From Hydrogenophaga palleronii_A (lineage in GTDB: Bacteria; Pseudomonadota; Gammaproteobacteria; Burkholderiales; Burkholderiaceae_C), in assembly GCF_031457455.1 (NCBI RefSeq), contig NZ_JAVDWU010000010.1, forward strand, positions 201,313 to 265,312: a stretch of DNA of 64,000 nucleotides, read 5' to 3'. Position 1 is the first letter of the stretch; each line of letters opens with the position of its first letter. Below are positions 40,461 through 50,317 of this stretch, in pieces. A model generated the notes under the pieces. The model was not told where the DNA came from. It saw only the letters and a list, made by a program, of their open reading frames with translations, and searched no databases. Made by a program: the position numbers and the translations under genes.

Positions 40461-43088
40461 TCAGACGTCGATATTCCCCGCCCTCAACGCATTCGTCTCA
40501 ATGAAATCCCTGCGCGGCTCCACCTCGTCGCCCATCAGCATCGTGAACACCCGGTCCGCCTCGATCGCGTCATCGATCTGCACGCGCAGCAGGCGGCGCA
40601 CGGTGGGATCCATGGTGGTTTCCCAGAGTTGGGCGGGGTTCATTTCGCCCAAACCCTTGTAGCGCTGGCGGCTGGTGGTGCGTTCGGCTTCGCTGATGAG
40701 CCAGCGCATGGCCACGCGGAAGTCGACCACCTTTTCTTCCTTCTGTTTGTCGCCTTCGCCACGCATCACCTTGGCGCCTTCGCCCAGTAGGCCGCGGAAG
40801 GTTTCTGCTGCGGTGGCCAGGGCGGCGTAGTCGGCGCCGTGCACAAAGTCCTGCGTGATGATGCTGGACTTGATGTTGCCGTGGTGGCGGCGGCTGATGC
40901 GCAGAATGGGTTTGTCGCTGCGGGCGTCAAACTCGCTGGCCACTTCGGCGGGCACGCCGGTGGTGGTCAGTTCGCGCAGCTTGGTCTGCAGGGCAATGGC
41001 GCTGGCTTCGGCCTGTTCCACGCTGTCGAGGTTGATGGACACGCCGTCGGCCATGGCGCGCAGGGCTTCGGCGTCCATGAAGTTGGACAGGCGCGCAATC
41101 ACGCTCTCGGCCACCTGGTGCTTGCGTGCCAGTTCGCCCAGGGTGTCGCCTTCCAGCGTGGTGCCGGTGGCGCCGCCAGTGAACACTTTCGCTTCCTTGA
41201 GCGCAATGCGCAGCAGGAAACCGTCGAGCGCGGGTGCGTCTTTCAGGTAGAGCTCTTCCTTGCCGGCCTTCACCTTGTACAGCGGGGGTTGGGCAATGTA
41301 GATATAACCCCGCTCCACCAGCTCGGGCATCTGGCGGTAAAAGAAGGTCAGCAGCAGGGTGCGGATGTGGGCGCCGTCCACGTCGGCGTCGGTCATGATG
41401 ATGATGCGGTGGTAGCGCAGCTTGGCGACGTTGAAATCGTCCACCCCGGTGCTGCCACCCGCACCCGTGGCCTTGCCGATGCCGGTGCCCAGGGCGGTGA
41501 TGAGCGTGAGGATTTCGTTGCTGGTCAGCAGCTTCTCGTAGCGTGCTTTTTCCACGTTCAGGATCTTGCCGCGCAGCGGCAGGATCGCCTGGAACTTGCG
41601 GTCGCGGCCCTGCTTGGCTGAGCCACCGGCGGAGTCGCCCTCCACGATGTAGATCTCGCACAGCGCGGGGTCTTTTTCCTGGCAGTCGGCCAATTTGCCG
41701 GGCAGGCCCATGCCATCGAGCACGCCTTTGCGGCGCGTCATCTCGCGGGCCTTGCGTGCGGCCTCACGGGCGCGCGCGGCTTCCACGATCTTGCCGCAGA
41801 TGATCTTGGCGTCGTTCGGGCGCTCCTGCAGGTAGTCGGTGAGCAGGCGGCTCACGATGTCTTCCACCGGGCCGCGCACTTCGCTGGACACCAGCTTGTC
41901 TTTGGTCTGGCTGCTGAACTTGGGCTCGGGCACCTTCACGCTCAACACACAGCACAGGCCTTCGCGCATGTCGTCACCGGTGACTTCAACCTTGGCCTTT
42001 TTGGCCAGTTCGTTTTCTTCGATGTACTTGTTGATGACGCGTGTCATGCCCGCTCGCAGGCCGGTGAGGTGGGTGCCGCCGTCGCGCTGCGGAATGTTGT
42101 TGGTGAAGCACAGCACTTGCTCGTTGTAGCCGCTGTTCCACTGCATGGCCACTTCCACGCCGATGTTGGTGCCCTGATCGCTCTGGCGGTCGCCCAGCGC
42201 GTGGAACACGTTGGGGTGCAGAACGGTCTTGCCCTTGTTGATGAAGTCCACAAAGCCCTTGACGCCGCCGGCGCCGGAGAAGTCGTCTTCCTTGTTGGAC
42301 CGTTCGTCTTTCAAACGGATGCGCACGCCGTTGTTCAGAAAGCTGAGTTCGCGCAGGCGCTTGCTCAGGATTTCGTAGTGGAAGTCGGCGTTCTCGCGGA
42401 AGATGTCGTAGTCAGGCAGGAAGTGCACTTCGGTGCCGCGCTTCTCCGTGGGGCCGGTCACGCGCATGGGCGAAATCTCGATGCCGTCGGCGTTCTTCTC
42501 CAGCAGACGGTTCTGCACAAAGCCGCGCGCGAATTCGATCTGGTGCACATGGCCTTCGCGGCGCACGGTCAGGCGCAGCCATTGGCTCAGCGCGTTCACG
42601 CAGCTTACGCCCACGCCGTGCAGGCCACCTGAGACCTTGTAGCTGTTCTGGTTGAACTTGCCGCCGGCGTGCAGCTCGGTCAGCGCGATCTCGGCGGCCG
42701 AGCGCTTGGGCTCGTGCTTGTCGTCCATCTTCACGCCGGTGGGAATGCCGCGCCCGTTGTCGACCACGCTGATGGAGTTGTCGGTGTGGATGGTCACCAG
42801 GATGTCGTCGCAGTGGCCGGCCAGCGCTTCGTCGATGGAGTTGTCGACCACCTCAAACACCAGGTGGTGCAGACCGGTGCCGTCTGACGTGTCGCCGATG
42901 TACATGCCGGGGCGCTTGCGCACCGCTTCCAGGCCTTCCAGGATCTGGATCGAGCCTTCGCCGTAGCCTTCGCTGGCGCCGGCCTGGTGGGCGTCGATGG
43001 TGGGCTGGAAGTTGGAGCTGGCGGAGCCCGCTTCACCGGTGTTGACGGATTCGGAGCCGGGGTTGGCGGGCTGATTCGCTTCGGACAT
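40461..43088 (-). CDS. gyrB: DNA gyrase subunit B
   Basis: About 875 residues, longer than E. coli GyrB (804) mainly through a C-terminal-region insertion (around GVPAEVASEFDARSDKP) and a low-complexity N-terminus. GHKL ATPase motifs: VRKRPGMYIGDT, EVVDNSIDEAL, DNGRGIPTG, GLHGVGVS; Toprim YIVEGDSAGGSAKQGRDR, DADVDGAHIR. The start at ATG 43088 is preferred to the in-frame GTG at 43106. Third gene of dnaA-dnaN-gyrB. Confidence 0.97.
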   Translation of the reverse strand: MSEANQPANPGSESVNTGEAGSASSNFQPTIDAHQAGASEGYGEGSIQILEGLEAVRKRPGMYIGDTSDGTGLHHLVFEVVDNSIDEALAGHCDDILVTIHTDNSISVVDNGRGIPTGVKMDDKHEPKRSAAEIALTELHAGGKFNQNSYKVSGGLHGVGVSCVNALSQWLRLTVRREGHVHQIEFARGFVQNRLLEKNADGIEISPMRVTGPTEKRGTEVHFLPDYDIFRENADFHYEILSKRLRELSFLNNGVRIRLKDERSNKEDDFSGAGGVKGFVDFINKGKTVLHPNVFHALGDRQSDQGTNIGVEVAMQWNSGYNEQVLCFTNNIPQRDGGTHLTGLRAGMTRVINKYIEENELAKKAKVEVTGDDMREGLCCVLSVKVPEPKFSSQTKDKLVSSEVRGPVEDIVSRLLTDYLQERPNDAKIICGKIVEAARAREAARKAREMTRRKGVLDGMGLPGKLADCQEKDPALCEIYIVEGDSAGGSAKQGRDRKFQAILPLRGKILNVEKARYEKLLTSNEILTLITALGTGIGKATGAGGSTGVDDFNVAKLRYHRIIIMTDADVDGAHIRTLLLTFFYRQMPELVERGYIYIAQPPLYKVKAGKEELYLKDAPALDGFLLRIALKEAKVFTGGATGTTLEGDTLGELARKHQVAESVIARLSNFMDAEALRAMADGVSINLDSVEQAEASAIALQTKLRELTTTGVPAEVASEFDARSDKPILRISRRHHGNIKSSIITQDFVHGADYAALATAAETFRGLLGEGAKVMRGEGDKQKEEKVVDFRVAMRWLISEAERTTSRQRYKGLGEMNPAQLWETTMDPTVRRLLRVQIDDAIEADRVFTMLMGDEVEPRRDFIETNALRAGNIDV

Positions 43089-43108
43089 GGTGGATTTCTC
43101 TGACACTT

Positions 43109-43137
43109 AAAAACGCCAAACCCGCTCTGAGCGGGTT
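43109..43137 (-). terminator. terminator-like hairpin between dnaN and gyrB
   Basis: AACCCGCT/AGCGGGTT with a 3-nt loop; on the minus strand it is followed by TTTGGCGTTTTT. Could separate the dnaN and gyrB messages or attenuate gyrB. Confidence 0.6.
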
Positions 43138-43164
43138 GGTCTGGGGACTCTGAACAGGGGCGGA

Positions 43165-44271
43165 TCAGATCCGCATGGGCATCACAACGTACTTGAAGGC
43201 GTTGTCGTCGGGGTTGGTGACCAGCGCCGAACTGTTGCCATCGGAAAGCTCGATGCGCACCATTTCCTGCGACATGTTCTGCAGCGCGTCGATCAGGTAG
43301 GTGACGTTGAAACCGATCTCGATGGCGTCGCCACCGTAGTCGACGTCCAACTCGTCCACAGCTTCTTCCTGCTCGGCGTTGCTCGAGGCCACGCGCAGCA
43401 CGCCGGGTTCGATGTTCAGGCGCACGCCCTTGAACTTCTCGCTCGTCATGATGGCGGTGCGCTGCAGCGAAGCCAGCAGAGGCGCACGGCCCAGGGTGAC
43501 GATGTTCTTGTGGTTCTTCGGAATGACGCGGTTGTAGTCGGGGAACTTGCCCTCGACCAGCTTGGTGACGAACTCCATGCCGTCAAAGCTGAACTTGGCC
43601 TGGTTGGCCGCGAACTGCATCTCGATCCCGCCTTCCTTGTCGCTCAGCAGCCGCTGCAGTTCCAGCACGGTCTTGCGCGGCAGGATCACTTCCTGCTTGG
43701 GCACTTCCACGTCCAGCGTGCTGGAGGCAAACGCCAGGCGGTGACCATCGGTGGCCACCAGGCTGAGCTGCTTGCCCTCGGCCACGAACAAAATGCCGTT
43801 GAGGTAATAGCGGATGTCGTGCACCGCCATGGCAAATGAGACTTGGCCCAGCAGGCTCTTGAGTGTTTTCTGCGGCACGCTGAAAGCCGGACCAAAGCTG
43901 GCCGATTCCTGCACCAGGGGAAAGTCCTCCGCCGGCATGCTCTGGAGCGTGAACCGGCTCTTGCCGCCTTTGAGGATGAGCTTGCCCGCACTCGACTCCA
44001 GACTCACGGTCTGGTCGCCCGGCATGGTGCGCAGGATGTCGATCAGTTTGCGAGCGCCCAGGGTGGTGACGAAATTGCCTTCGTCGCCTTCCAGCTCTGC
44101 GGTGGTGCGGATCTGGATCTCCAGGTCGCTGGTGGTCAGCTGCAGCTGTGGGCCGGTCTTGCGCAGCAGCACGTTGGCCAGGATGGGCAGCGTGTGTCGC
44201 CGCTCCACAATGCCGGCCACCGATTGCAGCGCGGCCAGAACCTTGTCCTGGGTCGATTTCAAAACGATCAT
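43165..44271 (-). CDS. dnaN: DNA polymerase III beta sliding clamp
   Basis: 368 residues from ATG 44271 (MIVLKSTQDKVLAALQSVAG), the family start; the frame open to 44346 adds unrelated residues. Three beta-clamp domains are intact: RRHTLPILANVLL, LVATDGHRLAF and C-terminal NAFKYVVMPMRI. Forms the ring processivity factor. 194 bp downstream of dnaA. Confidence 0.97.
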   Translation of the reverse strand: MIVLKSTQDKVLAALQSVAGIVERRHTLPILANVLLRKTGPQLQLTTSDLEIQIRTTAELEGDEGNFVTTLGARKLIDILRTMPGDQTVSLESSAGKLILKGGKSRFTLQSMPAEDFPLVQESASFGPAFSVPQKTLKSLLGQVSFAMAVHDIRYYLNGILFVAEGKQLSLVATDGHRLAFASSTLDVEVPKQEVILPRKTVLELQRLLSDKEGGIEMQFAANQAKFSFDGMEFVTKLVEGKFPDYNRVIPKNHKNIVTLGRAPLLASLQRTAIMTSEKFKGVRLNIEPGVLRVASSNAEQEEAVDELDVDYGGDAIEIGFNVTYLIDALQNMSQEMVRIELSDGNSSALVTNPDDNAFKYVVMPMRI

Positions 44272-44465
44272 TTCAGACTCTTTCGTCGCTTGTGGCCGGA
44301 TGGCCGGGTTCTCTTGCCTCGCCTGACTGAACCTCGGTGTAAGCAAAACACCCTCTATTTTCGCCTTTTTGTCGAGGGTTCCTTTGAAACGCGCCGGAAC
44401 TGCGATTCCGGGTGCTGCAATGAACGAAGCAATGGCGGTGGCTGGCTGGAACCGGGCATGGAGTG

Positions 44466-45872
44466 CTAGCCCTTGAGCGTCTGTTCCAGCACGTGCAACT
44501 GCTGGTTGAGCTCGGTGTTTTGCTGGCGCTCGGCGCCAATCTTGCGCACCGCGTGCAACACCGTGGTGTGGTCGCGCCCGCCAAACAGCTCACCGATCTC
44601 GGGCAGGCTCTTCTGGGTGAGCTCCTTGGCCAGGAACATGGCAATCTGTCGGGGGCGCGCGATGCTGGCCGGGCGCTTCTTGCTGTACATGTCGGCGACC
44701 TTGATCTTGTAGAAGTCGGCCACCGTTTTCTGGATGTTCTCCACGCTGATCTGCCGGTTCTGGATCGACAGCAGGTCGCGCAAGGCCTCGCGGGCCAGCT
44801 GGATGGAGATCTCTTTCTGGTTGAAGCGCGAGTAGGCAAGGATCTTGCGCAGTGCGCCTTCCAATTCGCGCACGTTGGAGCGCACGTTCTTGGCCACGAA
44901 GAACGCCACTTCCTCGGGCATCACGGCGTTCTCCAGGGCCGCCTTGTTGATCAGAATGGCCACCCGCATCTCAAGCTCGGGCGGCTCAATGGCCACGGTC
45001 AGGCCGGAGTCGAAGCGCGAAACCAGTCGTTCGTGGATGTCGGCCAGACCCTTGGGGTAGGTGTCACTGGTGAGCACGATGTGGCTCTTTTTGGCCAGCA
45101 GCGCTTCAAAGGCGTTGAAGAACTCCTCCTGGGTGCGCTCCTTGTTGGCGAAGAACTGCACGTCGTCGATCAGCAGCAGGTCCAGCGAGTGGTAACGCTC
45201 CTTGAACTCGTCGAAGGTCTTGCGCTGGTAGGCCTTGACCACATCTGAAACAAATTGTTCAGCGTGGATGTAGAGAACTTTGGCGTTGGGGCGGTCGGAC
45301 AGCAAATGGTTGCCGATGGCATGCACCAGATGGGTCTTGCCCAAGCCCACACCGCCGTAGATGAACAGCGGGTTGTACAACTGGCCCAGGCTGCCCGCCA
45401 CGTGCATGGCCGCAGCGCGGGCCATGCGGTTGGCAGAGCCTTCCACCAGGGAGCCAAAGGTCAGTGCCAGGTTCAGGCGGGTCTTGGGGCCACTGGGGTG
45501 AACCACCTCCGCGGGCGCGAGGTCGGGCACTTCGGCCAGCAAGGGGTCTTGGGAGACACGTGGAGCAGGCGAAGTCCTGCTGGGCCCTTCGCGCGGAGTG
45601 AGTGCCAACTCAAGCACCACAGGGTGGCCTTGTATGTTTTCAAGCAAGGCCGATATGCGTGCCGCGTACTGGGCCCGGATCCAGTCCAGTTTGAAGCGGT
45701 TGGCCACGGCCACCACCACTTTGGTGCGGTCGTCGGCCACCGTGGCCGACAGGGGCCGGATCCAGGTATTGAACTGCTGCTCGGGAATGTCTTGTGCCAG
45801 TTGCTCGATGCAGGACTGCCACAAGGAGGTGGCATGGGCCGGCAATCTGGCGGAGGAAGTGCCCTCGATCAT
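44466..45872 (-). CDS. dnaA: chromosomal replication initiator DnaA
   Basis: 468 residues. Domain I ~1-85 (WIRPLSATVADD), variable domain II ~85-130, AAA+ domain III with Walker A GGVGLGKTH and Walker B LLLIDDVQFF, arginine finger RFDSGLTV, and domain IV with the DnaA box-binding signature EIGELFGGRDHTTVLHAVRK. Divergent from rpmH. Confidence 0.98.
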   Translation of the reverse strand: MIEGTSSARLPAHATSLWQSCIEQLAQDIPEQQFNTWIRPLSATVADDRTKVVVAVANRFKLDWIRAQYAARISALLENIQGHPVVLELALTPREGPSRTSPAPRVSQDPLLAEVPDLAPAEVVHPSGPKTRLNLALTFGSLVEGSANRMARAAAMHVAGSLGQLYNPLFIYGGVGLGKTHLVHAIGNHLLSDRPNAKVLYIHAEQFVSDVVKAYQRKTFDEFKERYHSLDLLLIDDVQFFANKERTQEEFFNAFEALLAKKSHIVLTSDTYPKGLADIHERLVSRFDSGLTVAIEPPELEMRVAILINKAALENAVMPEEVAFFVAKNVRSNVRELEGALRKILAYSRFNQKEISIQLAREALRDLLSIQNRQISVENIQKTVADFYKIKVADMYSKKRPASIARPRQIAMFLAKELTQKSLPEIGELFGGRDHTTVLHAVRKIGAERQQNTELNQQLHVLEQTLKG

Positions 45873-46089
45873 GTTGGAATACGGGTGCGCTTATGTTGTG
45901 GACAATCGGATCGGGGCTGGCCGGGGATTGTAGTGCGGCGGCCCACTTATCCACAAGGGCGCTGGTTGAATTTTCCGCCTCCGCTGCGCCGCGGCTTGAA
46001 GTCGCTTCACGGGTGTCAACGCCAAGTGCTTGCCGGGCATTGGAATTGTTTGCGATAATTGCGGGTTTCCCCGATTACTACCGAGCACC
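45873..46089. other. oriC: dnaA-rpmH intergenic region, candidate oriC
   Basis: 217 bp holding two DnaA boxes in opposite orientation: TGTGGACAA at 45897-45905 and TTATCCACA at 45947-45955. The gene directions reverse here (dnaA-dnaN-gyrB leftward, rpmH-rnpA-yidD-yidC-mnmE rightward). Short AT-rich tracts lie near 46,050. Only two clear boxes are few for an origin; others may be degenerate or elsewhere. Confidence 0.6.
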
Positions 46090-46224
46090 ATGAAACGCAC
46101 TTACCAGCCCTCCAAGATCAAACGCGCCCGCACCCACGGCTTTCTGGTTCGCATGAAGACCCGCGGCGGCCGTGCCGTGATCAACGCCCGCCGCGCCAAA
46201 GGCCGCAAGCGCCTGGCCGTCTGA
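46090..46224 (+). CDS. rpmH: 50S ribosomal protein L34
   Basis: 44 residues, MKRTYQPSKIKRARTHGFLV... ending RAKGRKRLAV, typical L34 size and sequence. First gene of the rightward rpmH-rnpA-yidD-yidC cluster. Confidence 0.98.
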   Translation: MKRTYQPSKIKRARTHGFLVRMKTRGGRAVINARRAKGRKRLAV

Positions 46225-46294
46225 GCCCGGATGTGCGGTGCCGGCCATGTCTGGTGCGGCCCTTTTCCGTGGTGAGCCTTGCGCTTGTTCACTG

Positions 46295-46714
46295 ATGCAA
46301 CGGCTCAAATCCCGGCAGCAGTTTCAGGTCGTCATGGCCGGTGCTCCCGTGGCGAAAACCCCCCACTTTGCGCTGCACAGCACGAGGTTGGGTCATGCGC
46401 CAGATGCCCGTCTGCTGTTCCCCGTGGCCGACACCTGGCTGGGTGTGCTGCTGCCCAAACGCTGGGCCCGCAGGGCCGTGACGCGCAACGCCATCCGCCG
46501 GCAGATCTACGAAACGGCCAGGGCGATGGCTCCCGACTTGCCTCAGGCCGCCCTGGTGGTGCGCCTTCGCAGCGAGTTCAGCCGCAAGCAATTCCTCAGC
46601 GCTACCTCAGATGTGCTCAAACGCGCCGTGCGCGCCGAATTGGAGTTGTTGCTGGGTCGCGTGACAACGCCTTTGCCAAGGGCGCAGGTGCCGGAGACCG
46701 CACATGCTGGTTGA
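46295..46714 (+). CDS. rnpA: ribonuclease P protein component
   Basis: 139 residues from ATG 46295 (MQRLKSRQQFQVVM). The RNR-like motif KRWARRAVTRNAIRRQIYET binds the RNase P RNA that matures tRNA 5' ends. The family's RNxxKR signature is represented by RNAIRR. A GTG at 46238 is possible but adds residues not seen in the family. Overlaps yidD by 11 bp. Confidence 0.93.
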   Translation: MQRLKSRQQFQVVMAGAPVAKTPHFALHSTRLGHAPDARLLFPVADTWLGVLLPKRWARRAVTRNAIRRQIYETARAMAPDLPQAALVVRLRSEFSRKQFLSATSDVLKRAVRAELELLLGRVTTPLPRAQVPETAHAG

Positions 46715-46991
46715 CTGGCCCCGCAATGTCCTGATCACGCTGGTCAAGGGATACCGCCTGCTGCTCAGTCCGTGGCTGGGCAGCAGTTGCCGTTTTGAGC
46801 CCACCTGCTCCGCCTACGCGCTCGAAGCGCTGAACCGCCATGGCGCCGCCCGCGGAAGTTACCTTTCCCTCAGGCGTCTGGGCCGTTGCCATCCCTGGTG
46901 CGAAGGGGGCTGTGACCCGGTGCCAGAGCAGGTGCCGCCGCTGTTTTCCCGTCTGATCCCTCCTCCCTCAGAAAAGAAAAATGCGTCATGA
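46704..46991 (+). CDS. yidD: membrane protein insertion efficiency factor YidD
   Basis: 95 residues. GYRLLLSPWLGSSCRFEPTC, SAYALEALNRHGAARGSYLS and LGRCHPWCEGGCDPVP are diagnostic Cys-containing segments. Membrane-peripheral protein aiding YidC. Overlaps rnpA by 11 bp and yidC by 4 bp. Confidence 0.97.
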   Translation: MLVDWPRNVLITLVKGYRLLLSPWLGSSCRFEPTCSAYALEALNRHGAARGSYLSLRRLGRCHPWCEGGCDPVPEQVPPLFSRLIPPPSEKKNAS

Positions 46992-48724
46992 ATGACATCC
47001 GTCGGTCCATCCTGTGGGTGGTATTTGGTCTGTCCATGGTCCTGATCTGGGACAAATGGCAGATCCACAATGGCCAGCAGCCCACGTTCTTCCCTGGCGC
47101 CGCGCCCGTGGCCGCACCGGCCGCCGGCACAGCGACCAGCCCGGTCGCAGATGCCAGCCTGCCCGCAGCCACGGCCACGCCAGGCCCGACGACGGGTACG
47201 GCCGCTGTTGGCGAGGCGCCCGGCGGTGCGCCGACTGCGGTGGCCCAGCGCCATATGGTCACCACCGATGTGCTCAAGCTCACCTTCAACAGCGAAGGCG
47301 GGTCGTTGATCGGTGCCGATCTGCTGGAACATGCGGCGGCCACCCGCTCCAGCAAGGACCAGAGCGAACAGCCTTTCACGCTGTTGACGCAGAACGGCAG
47401 CAGCATCTATCTGGCCCAGTCGGGTCTGATCGGTGGCAGCTTCCCCACGCACAAGACGCCCATGACCCTGGCGAGCGGCCCGGTTTCCCTCGCTGATGGT
47501 CAGGATGAACTGCAGGTGCGTTTCGAGTCGGCAGAGGTCGGGGGTGTGCAGCTGATCAAGACCTACACCTTGAAGCGCGGGCACTACGACATTGCGGTGC
47601 AGCACGAAGTGCGCAACAACACCGGTCAGTCGGTCAGCCCGCAGCTGTACCTGCAGCTGGTTCGTGATGGCAGCAAGCTTGCCAGTGACACGCCCTTCTA
47701 TTCGACCTTCACCGGCCCGGCCGTGTACTCCGAAGAGAACAAGTTCCAGAAGGTGGAGTTCGAAGATATTGAAAAGAACAAGGCCAGCTTCCAGAAGAAC
47801 AGCAGTGACGGCTATGTGGCCATGGTCCAGCACTACTTCGCCACAGCCTGGGTGCTTGACGCCGGTGTGGCGCGCGAAAACTTTGCCCGCCGCATTGACA
47901 ACAACCTGTATGCGGTGGGCGCCATCACGGCGCTGCCTGCACTGGAGCCCGGCCAGTCGCTGAACCAGCAGGCCGTGCTGTTCGTGGGGCCTCAGGACGA
48001 GAAGGTGCTGGAGACCATTGCGCCGGGTCTGGAACTGGTGAAGGACTACGGCTGGCTGACCATTCTGGCCAAACCGCTGTACTGGCTGATGGAAAAGATC
48101 CACGGCTTCGTGGGCAACTGGGGCTGGTCCATCGTTCTGCTGGTGGTGCTGATCAAGGCGTCGTTCTACTGGCTCAACGCCAGCGCCTACCGCAGCATGG
48201 CCAAGATGAAGAAGATCAACCCGCGCATCATGGAAATGCGGGAGCGCCTGAAAGGCAATCCGCAAGCCATGCAGCAGGAGATGATGAAGATGTACCGGGA
48301 AGAAAAGGTCAACCCGCTGGGTGGCTGCTTCCCCATCCTGATCCAGATTCCGGTGTTCATCGCCCTGTACTGGGTGCTGCTTTCCAGCGTGGAAATGCGC
48401 AACGCGCCCTGGATGGCCTGGATCACCGATTTGTCTTCACCCGATCCCTTCTTCATCCTGCCGCTGGTGATGGCCGCGACGACCATGATCCAGACCGCAC
48501 TGAACCCGCTGCCGCCGGATCCGCTGCAAGCCAAGCTGATGTGGATGATGCCGCTGATGTTCTCGGTGATGTTCTTCTTCTTCCCGGCCGGTCTGGTGCT
48601 CTACTGGATCACCAACAACGTGTTGACGATTGCGCAGCAGGCGCATATCAACCACCGCATGGGCGTGCCATTGAAGTTCACCCTGCCGTTTGATCTCTTT
48701 AAAGGCAACACCCCGGCCAAGTGA
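46988..48724 (+). CDS. yidC: membrane protein insertase YidC
   Basis: 578 residues. N-terminal TM (~6-22), a Pro/Ala/Thr-rich stretch ~35-80, the periplasmic beta-supersandwich domain (~85-350), then the five-helix insertase core with GNWGWSIVLLVVLIKASFYW, the cytoplasmic hairpin (NPRIMEMRERLKGNPQAMQQ) and GGCFPILIQIPVFIALYWVL. Inserts Sec-dependent and independent inner-membrane proteins. Confidence 0.97.
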   Translation: MNDIRRSILWVVFGLSMVLIWDKWQIHNGQQPTFFPGAAPVAAPAAGTATSPVADASLPAATATPGPTTGTAAVGEAPGGAPTAVAQRHMVTTDVLKLTFNSEGGSLIGADLLEHAAATRSSKDQSEQPFTLLTQNGSSIYLAQSGLIGGSFPTHKTPMTLASGPVSLADGQDELQVRFESAEVGGVQLIKTYTLKRGHYDIAVQHEVRNNTGQSVSPQLYLQLVRDGSKLASDTPFYSTFTGPAVYSEENKFQKVEFEDIEKNKASFQKNSSDGYVAMVQHYFATAWVLDAGVARENFARRIDNNLYAVGAITALPALEPGQSLNQQAVLFVGPQDEKVLETIAPGLELVKDYGWLTILAKPLYWLMEKIHGFVGNWGWSIVLLVVLIKASFYWLNASAYRSMAKMKKINPRIMEMRERLKGNPQAMQQEMMKMYREEKVNPLGGCFPILIQIPVFIALYWVLLSSVEMRNAPWMAWITDLSSPDPFFILPLVMAATTMIQTALNPLPPDPLQAKLMWMMPLMFSVMFFFFPAGLVLYWITNNVLTIAQQAHINHRMGVPLKFTLPFDLFKGNTPAK

Positions 48725-48743
48725 CCGGTTTGTTGTTCTGCTG

Positions 48744-48767
48744 AAAGGGCCGCTGTAGCGGCCCTTT
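48744..48767 (+). terminator. Rho-independent terminator after yidC
   Basis: Perfect 10-bp stem AAAGGGCCGC/GCGGCCCTTT around TGTA, 20 bp past the yidC stop, followed by a short pyrimidine tract (CCCTTTCC). Without a long T-run it may be partial, letting some transcription reach mnmE. Confidence 0.8.
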
Positions 48768-48795
48768 CCCTTTCCATTCGCGCAGAATCAGGCCC

Positions 48796-50211
48796 ATGCT
48801 CAGCACCCAGCACGACCCCATTGCCGCCATCGCCACTGCACCGGGTCGCGGTGCCGTGGGCATCGTGCGGGTGTCTGGGCGTGGATTGGCGCCCTTTGTG
48901 CGCGCCTTGTTGGGCCGCGAGCTGCGTGCGCGAGAGGCCACCTACCTGCCCATTCCGGACGATAACGGCCAGCCGATCGACCAGGGGCTCGCGATCTGGT
49001 TTCCGGGGCCTCACTCGTACACCGGTGAAGATGTGCTTGAGCTGCAAGGTCACGGCGGTCCGGTGGTGCTGCAATTGCTGCTGGCGCGTTGTCTGGCGGT
49101 GGCACAAACGAGATCTGCCGCTGACGAACCCTTGCTGCCTGGCTTGCGACCGGCGCGGCCCGGTGAGTTCACGGAGCGGGCGTTCCTGAACGACAAGCTC
49201 GACCTGGCGCAGGCCGAAGCGGTGGCCGATCTGATTGACGCCAGCACCGAAGCCGCTGCGCGCAGCGCCAGCCGCTCGCTGGCCGGGGTGTTTTCGGAGC
49301 GCGTTCATGGCTTGCGTGATGCGCTGATCCATTTGAGGATGCTGGTTGAAGCCACGCTCGACTTTCCGGAAGAAGACGTCGACTTCCTGCAGAAGGCCGA
49401 TGCCACGGGACAGCTGCAGCGCCTGCAGACCGCTTTGGCTGCGGTGATGGCCCAGGCCCGCCAGGGGGCCTTGTTGCGCGACGGGCTCAAAGTGGTGATT
49501 GCCGGGCAGCCCAATGCGGGCAAAAGCTCCTTGCTCAACGCACTGGCGGGCGCAGAACTGGCCATCGTCACCCCCATTCCAGGGACCACCCGCGATGTGG
49601 TGCAGCAGACGATTCAGATCGAGGGGGTTCCCCTTCATGTGATCGACACCGCCGGCCTGCGCGACAGCCCCGAGGTGGATGAGGTGGAGCGGATCGGCAT
49701 CGAGCGGGCCTGGGGCCAGATTGCCCAGGCCGATGCGGTGGTGTTCCTGCACGACCTCACGCGATGCGACGGCGTCAGCTACCAGGCCGACGATGCCGCC
49801 ATCGCAGCGGCGTTGCCGCCGGGCGTGGCCGTGGTCCAGGTCTGGAACAAGCTGGACCAGTGCGCAGAACACGCCACCCTTGCTGATGTGGCCGGGCCGG
49901 AGGGCATTCTGTTGTCTGCCAAACGGGGCGACGGCATTGACCTGCTGCGGCAACGCCTTTTGTCGCTGGCCGGCTGGCAACAGGGCAGCGAAGGCTTGTT
50001 CATGGCGCGTGAACGCCACCTGCAGGCGCTGGCCCGGGTCGACGTTCACCTGAACAGTGCCTCAGACCTGCTGGCAGCCCAGGCCGAACACCTGGATCTG
50101 CTGGCCGAGGAGCTGCGGCTGGCACAGGGTGCGTTGGGGGAAATTACGGGTGAGTTCAGCGCAGATGACTTGCTGGGCGAGATTTTTTCGCGTTTTTGCA
50201 TCGGCAAATAA
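48796..50211 (+). CDS. mnmE: tRNA modification GTPase MnmE
   Basis: 471 residues. N-terminal THF-binding domain (DPIAAIATAPGRGAVGIVRV, GPHSYTGEDVLELQGHGG), a helical middle, G domain with P-loop GQPNAGKSS, switch TTRDV, DTAGLR and NKLD, and the C-terminal CIGK required for catalysis. With MnmG it makes 5-carboxymethylaminomethyl-uridine at tRNA wobble positions. Confidence 0.97.
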   Translation: MLSTQHDPIAAIATAPGRGAVGIVRVSGRGLAPFVRALLGRELRAREATYLPIPDDNGQPIDQGLAIWFPGPHSYTGEDVLELQGHGGPVVLQLLLARCLAVAQTRSAADEPLLPGLRPARPGEFTERAFLNDKLDLAQAEAVADLIDASTEAAARSASRSLAGVFSERVHGLRDALIHLRMLVEATLDFPEEDVDFLQKADATGQLQRLQTALAAVMAQARQGALLRDGLKVVIAGQPNAGKSSLLNALAGAELAIVTPIPGTTRDVVQQTIQIEGVPLHVIDTAGLRDSPEVDEVERIGIERAWGQIAQADAVVFLHDLTRCDGVSYQADDAAIAAALPPGVAVVQVWNKLDQCAEHATLADVAGPEGILLSAKRGDGIDLLRQRLLSLAGWQQGSEGLFMARERHLQALARVDVHLNSASDLLAAQAEHLDLLAEELRLAQGALGEITGEFSADDLLGEIFSRFCIGK

Positions 50212-50317
50212 CACCTAAGTAACCGCTGGGAACCGGTCAGGCGCCGCCGGGAGCCCAACTGTAATAAGCGGTAAATACACATTGCAGGCGGAGCTTGTGG
50301 GCGGTTATCTTGCTCCC

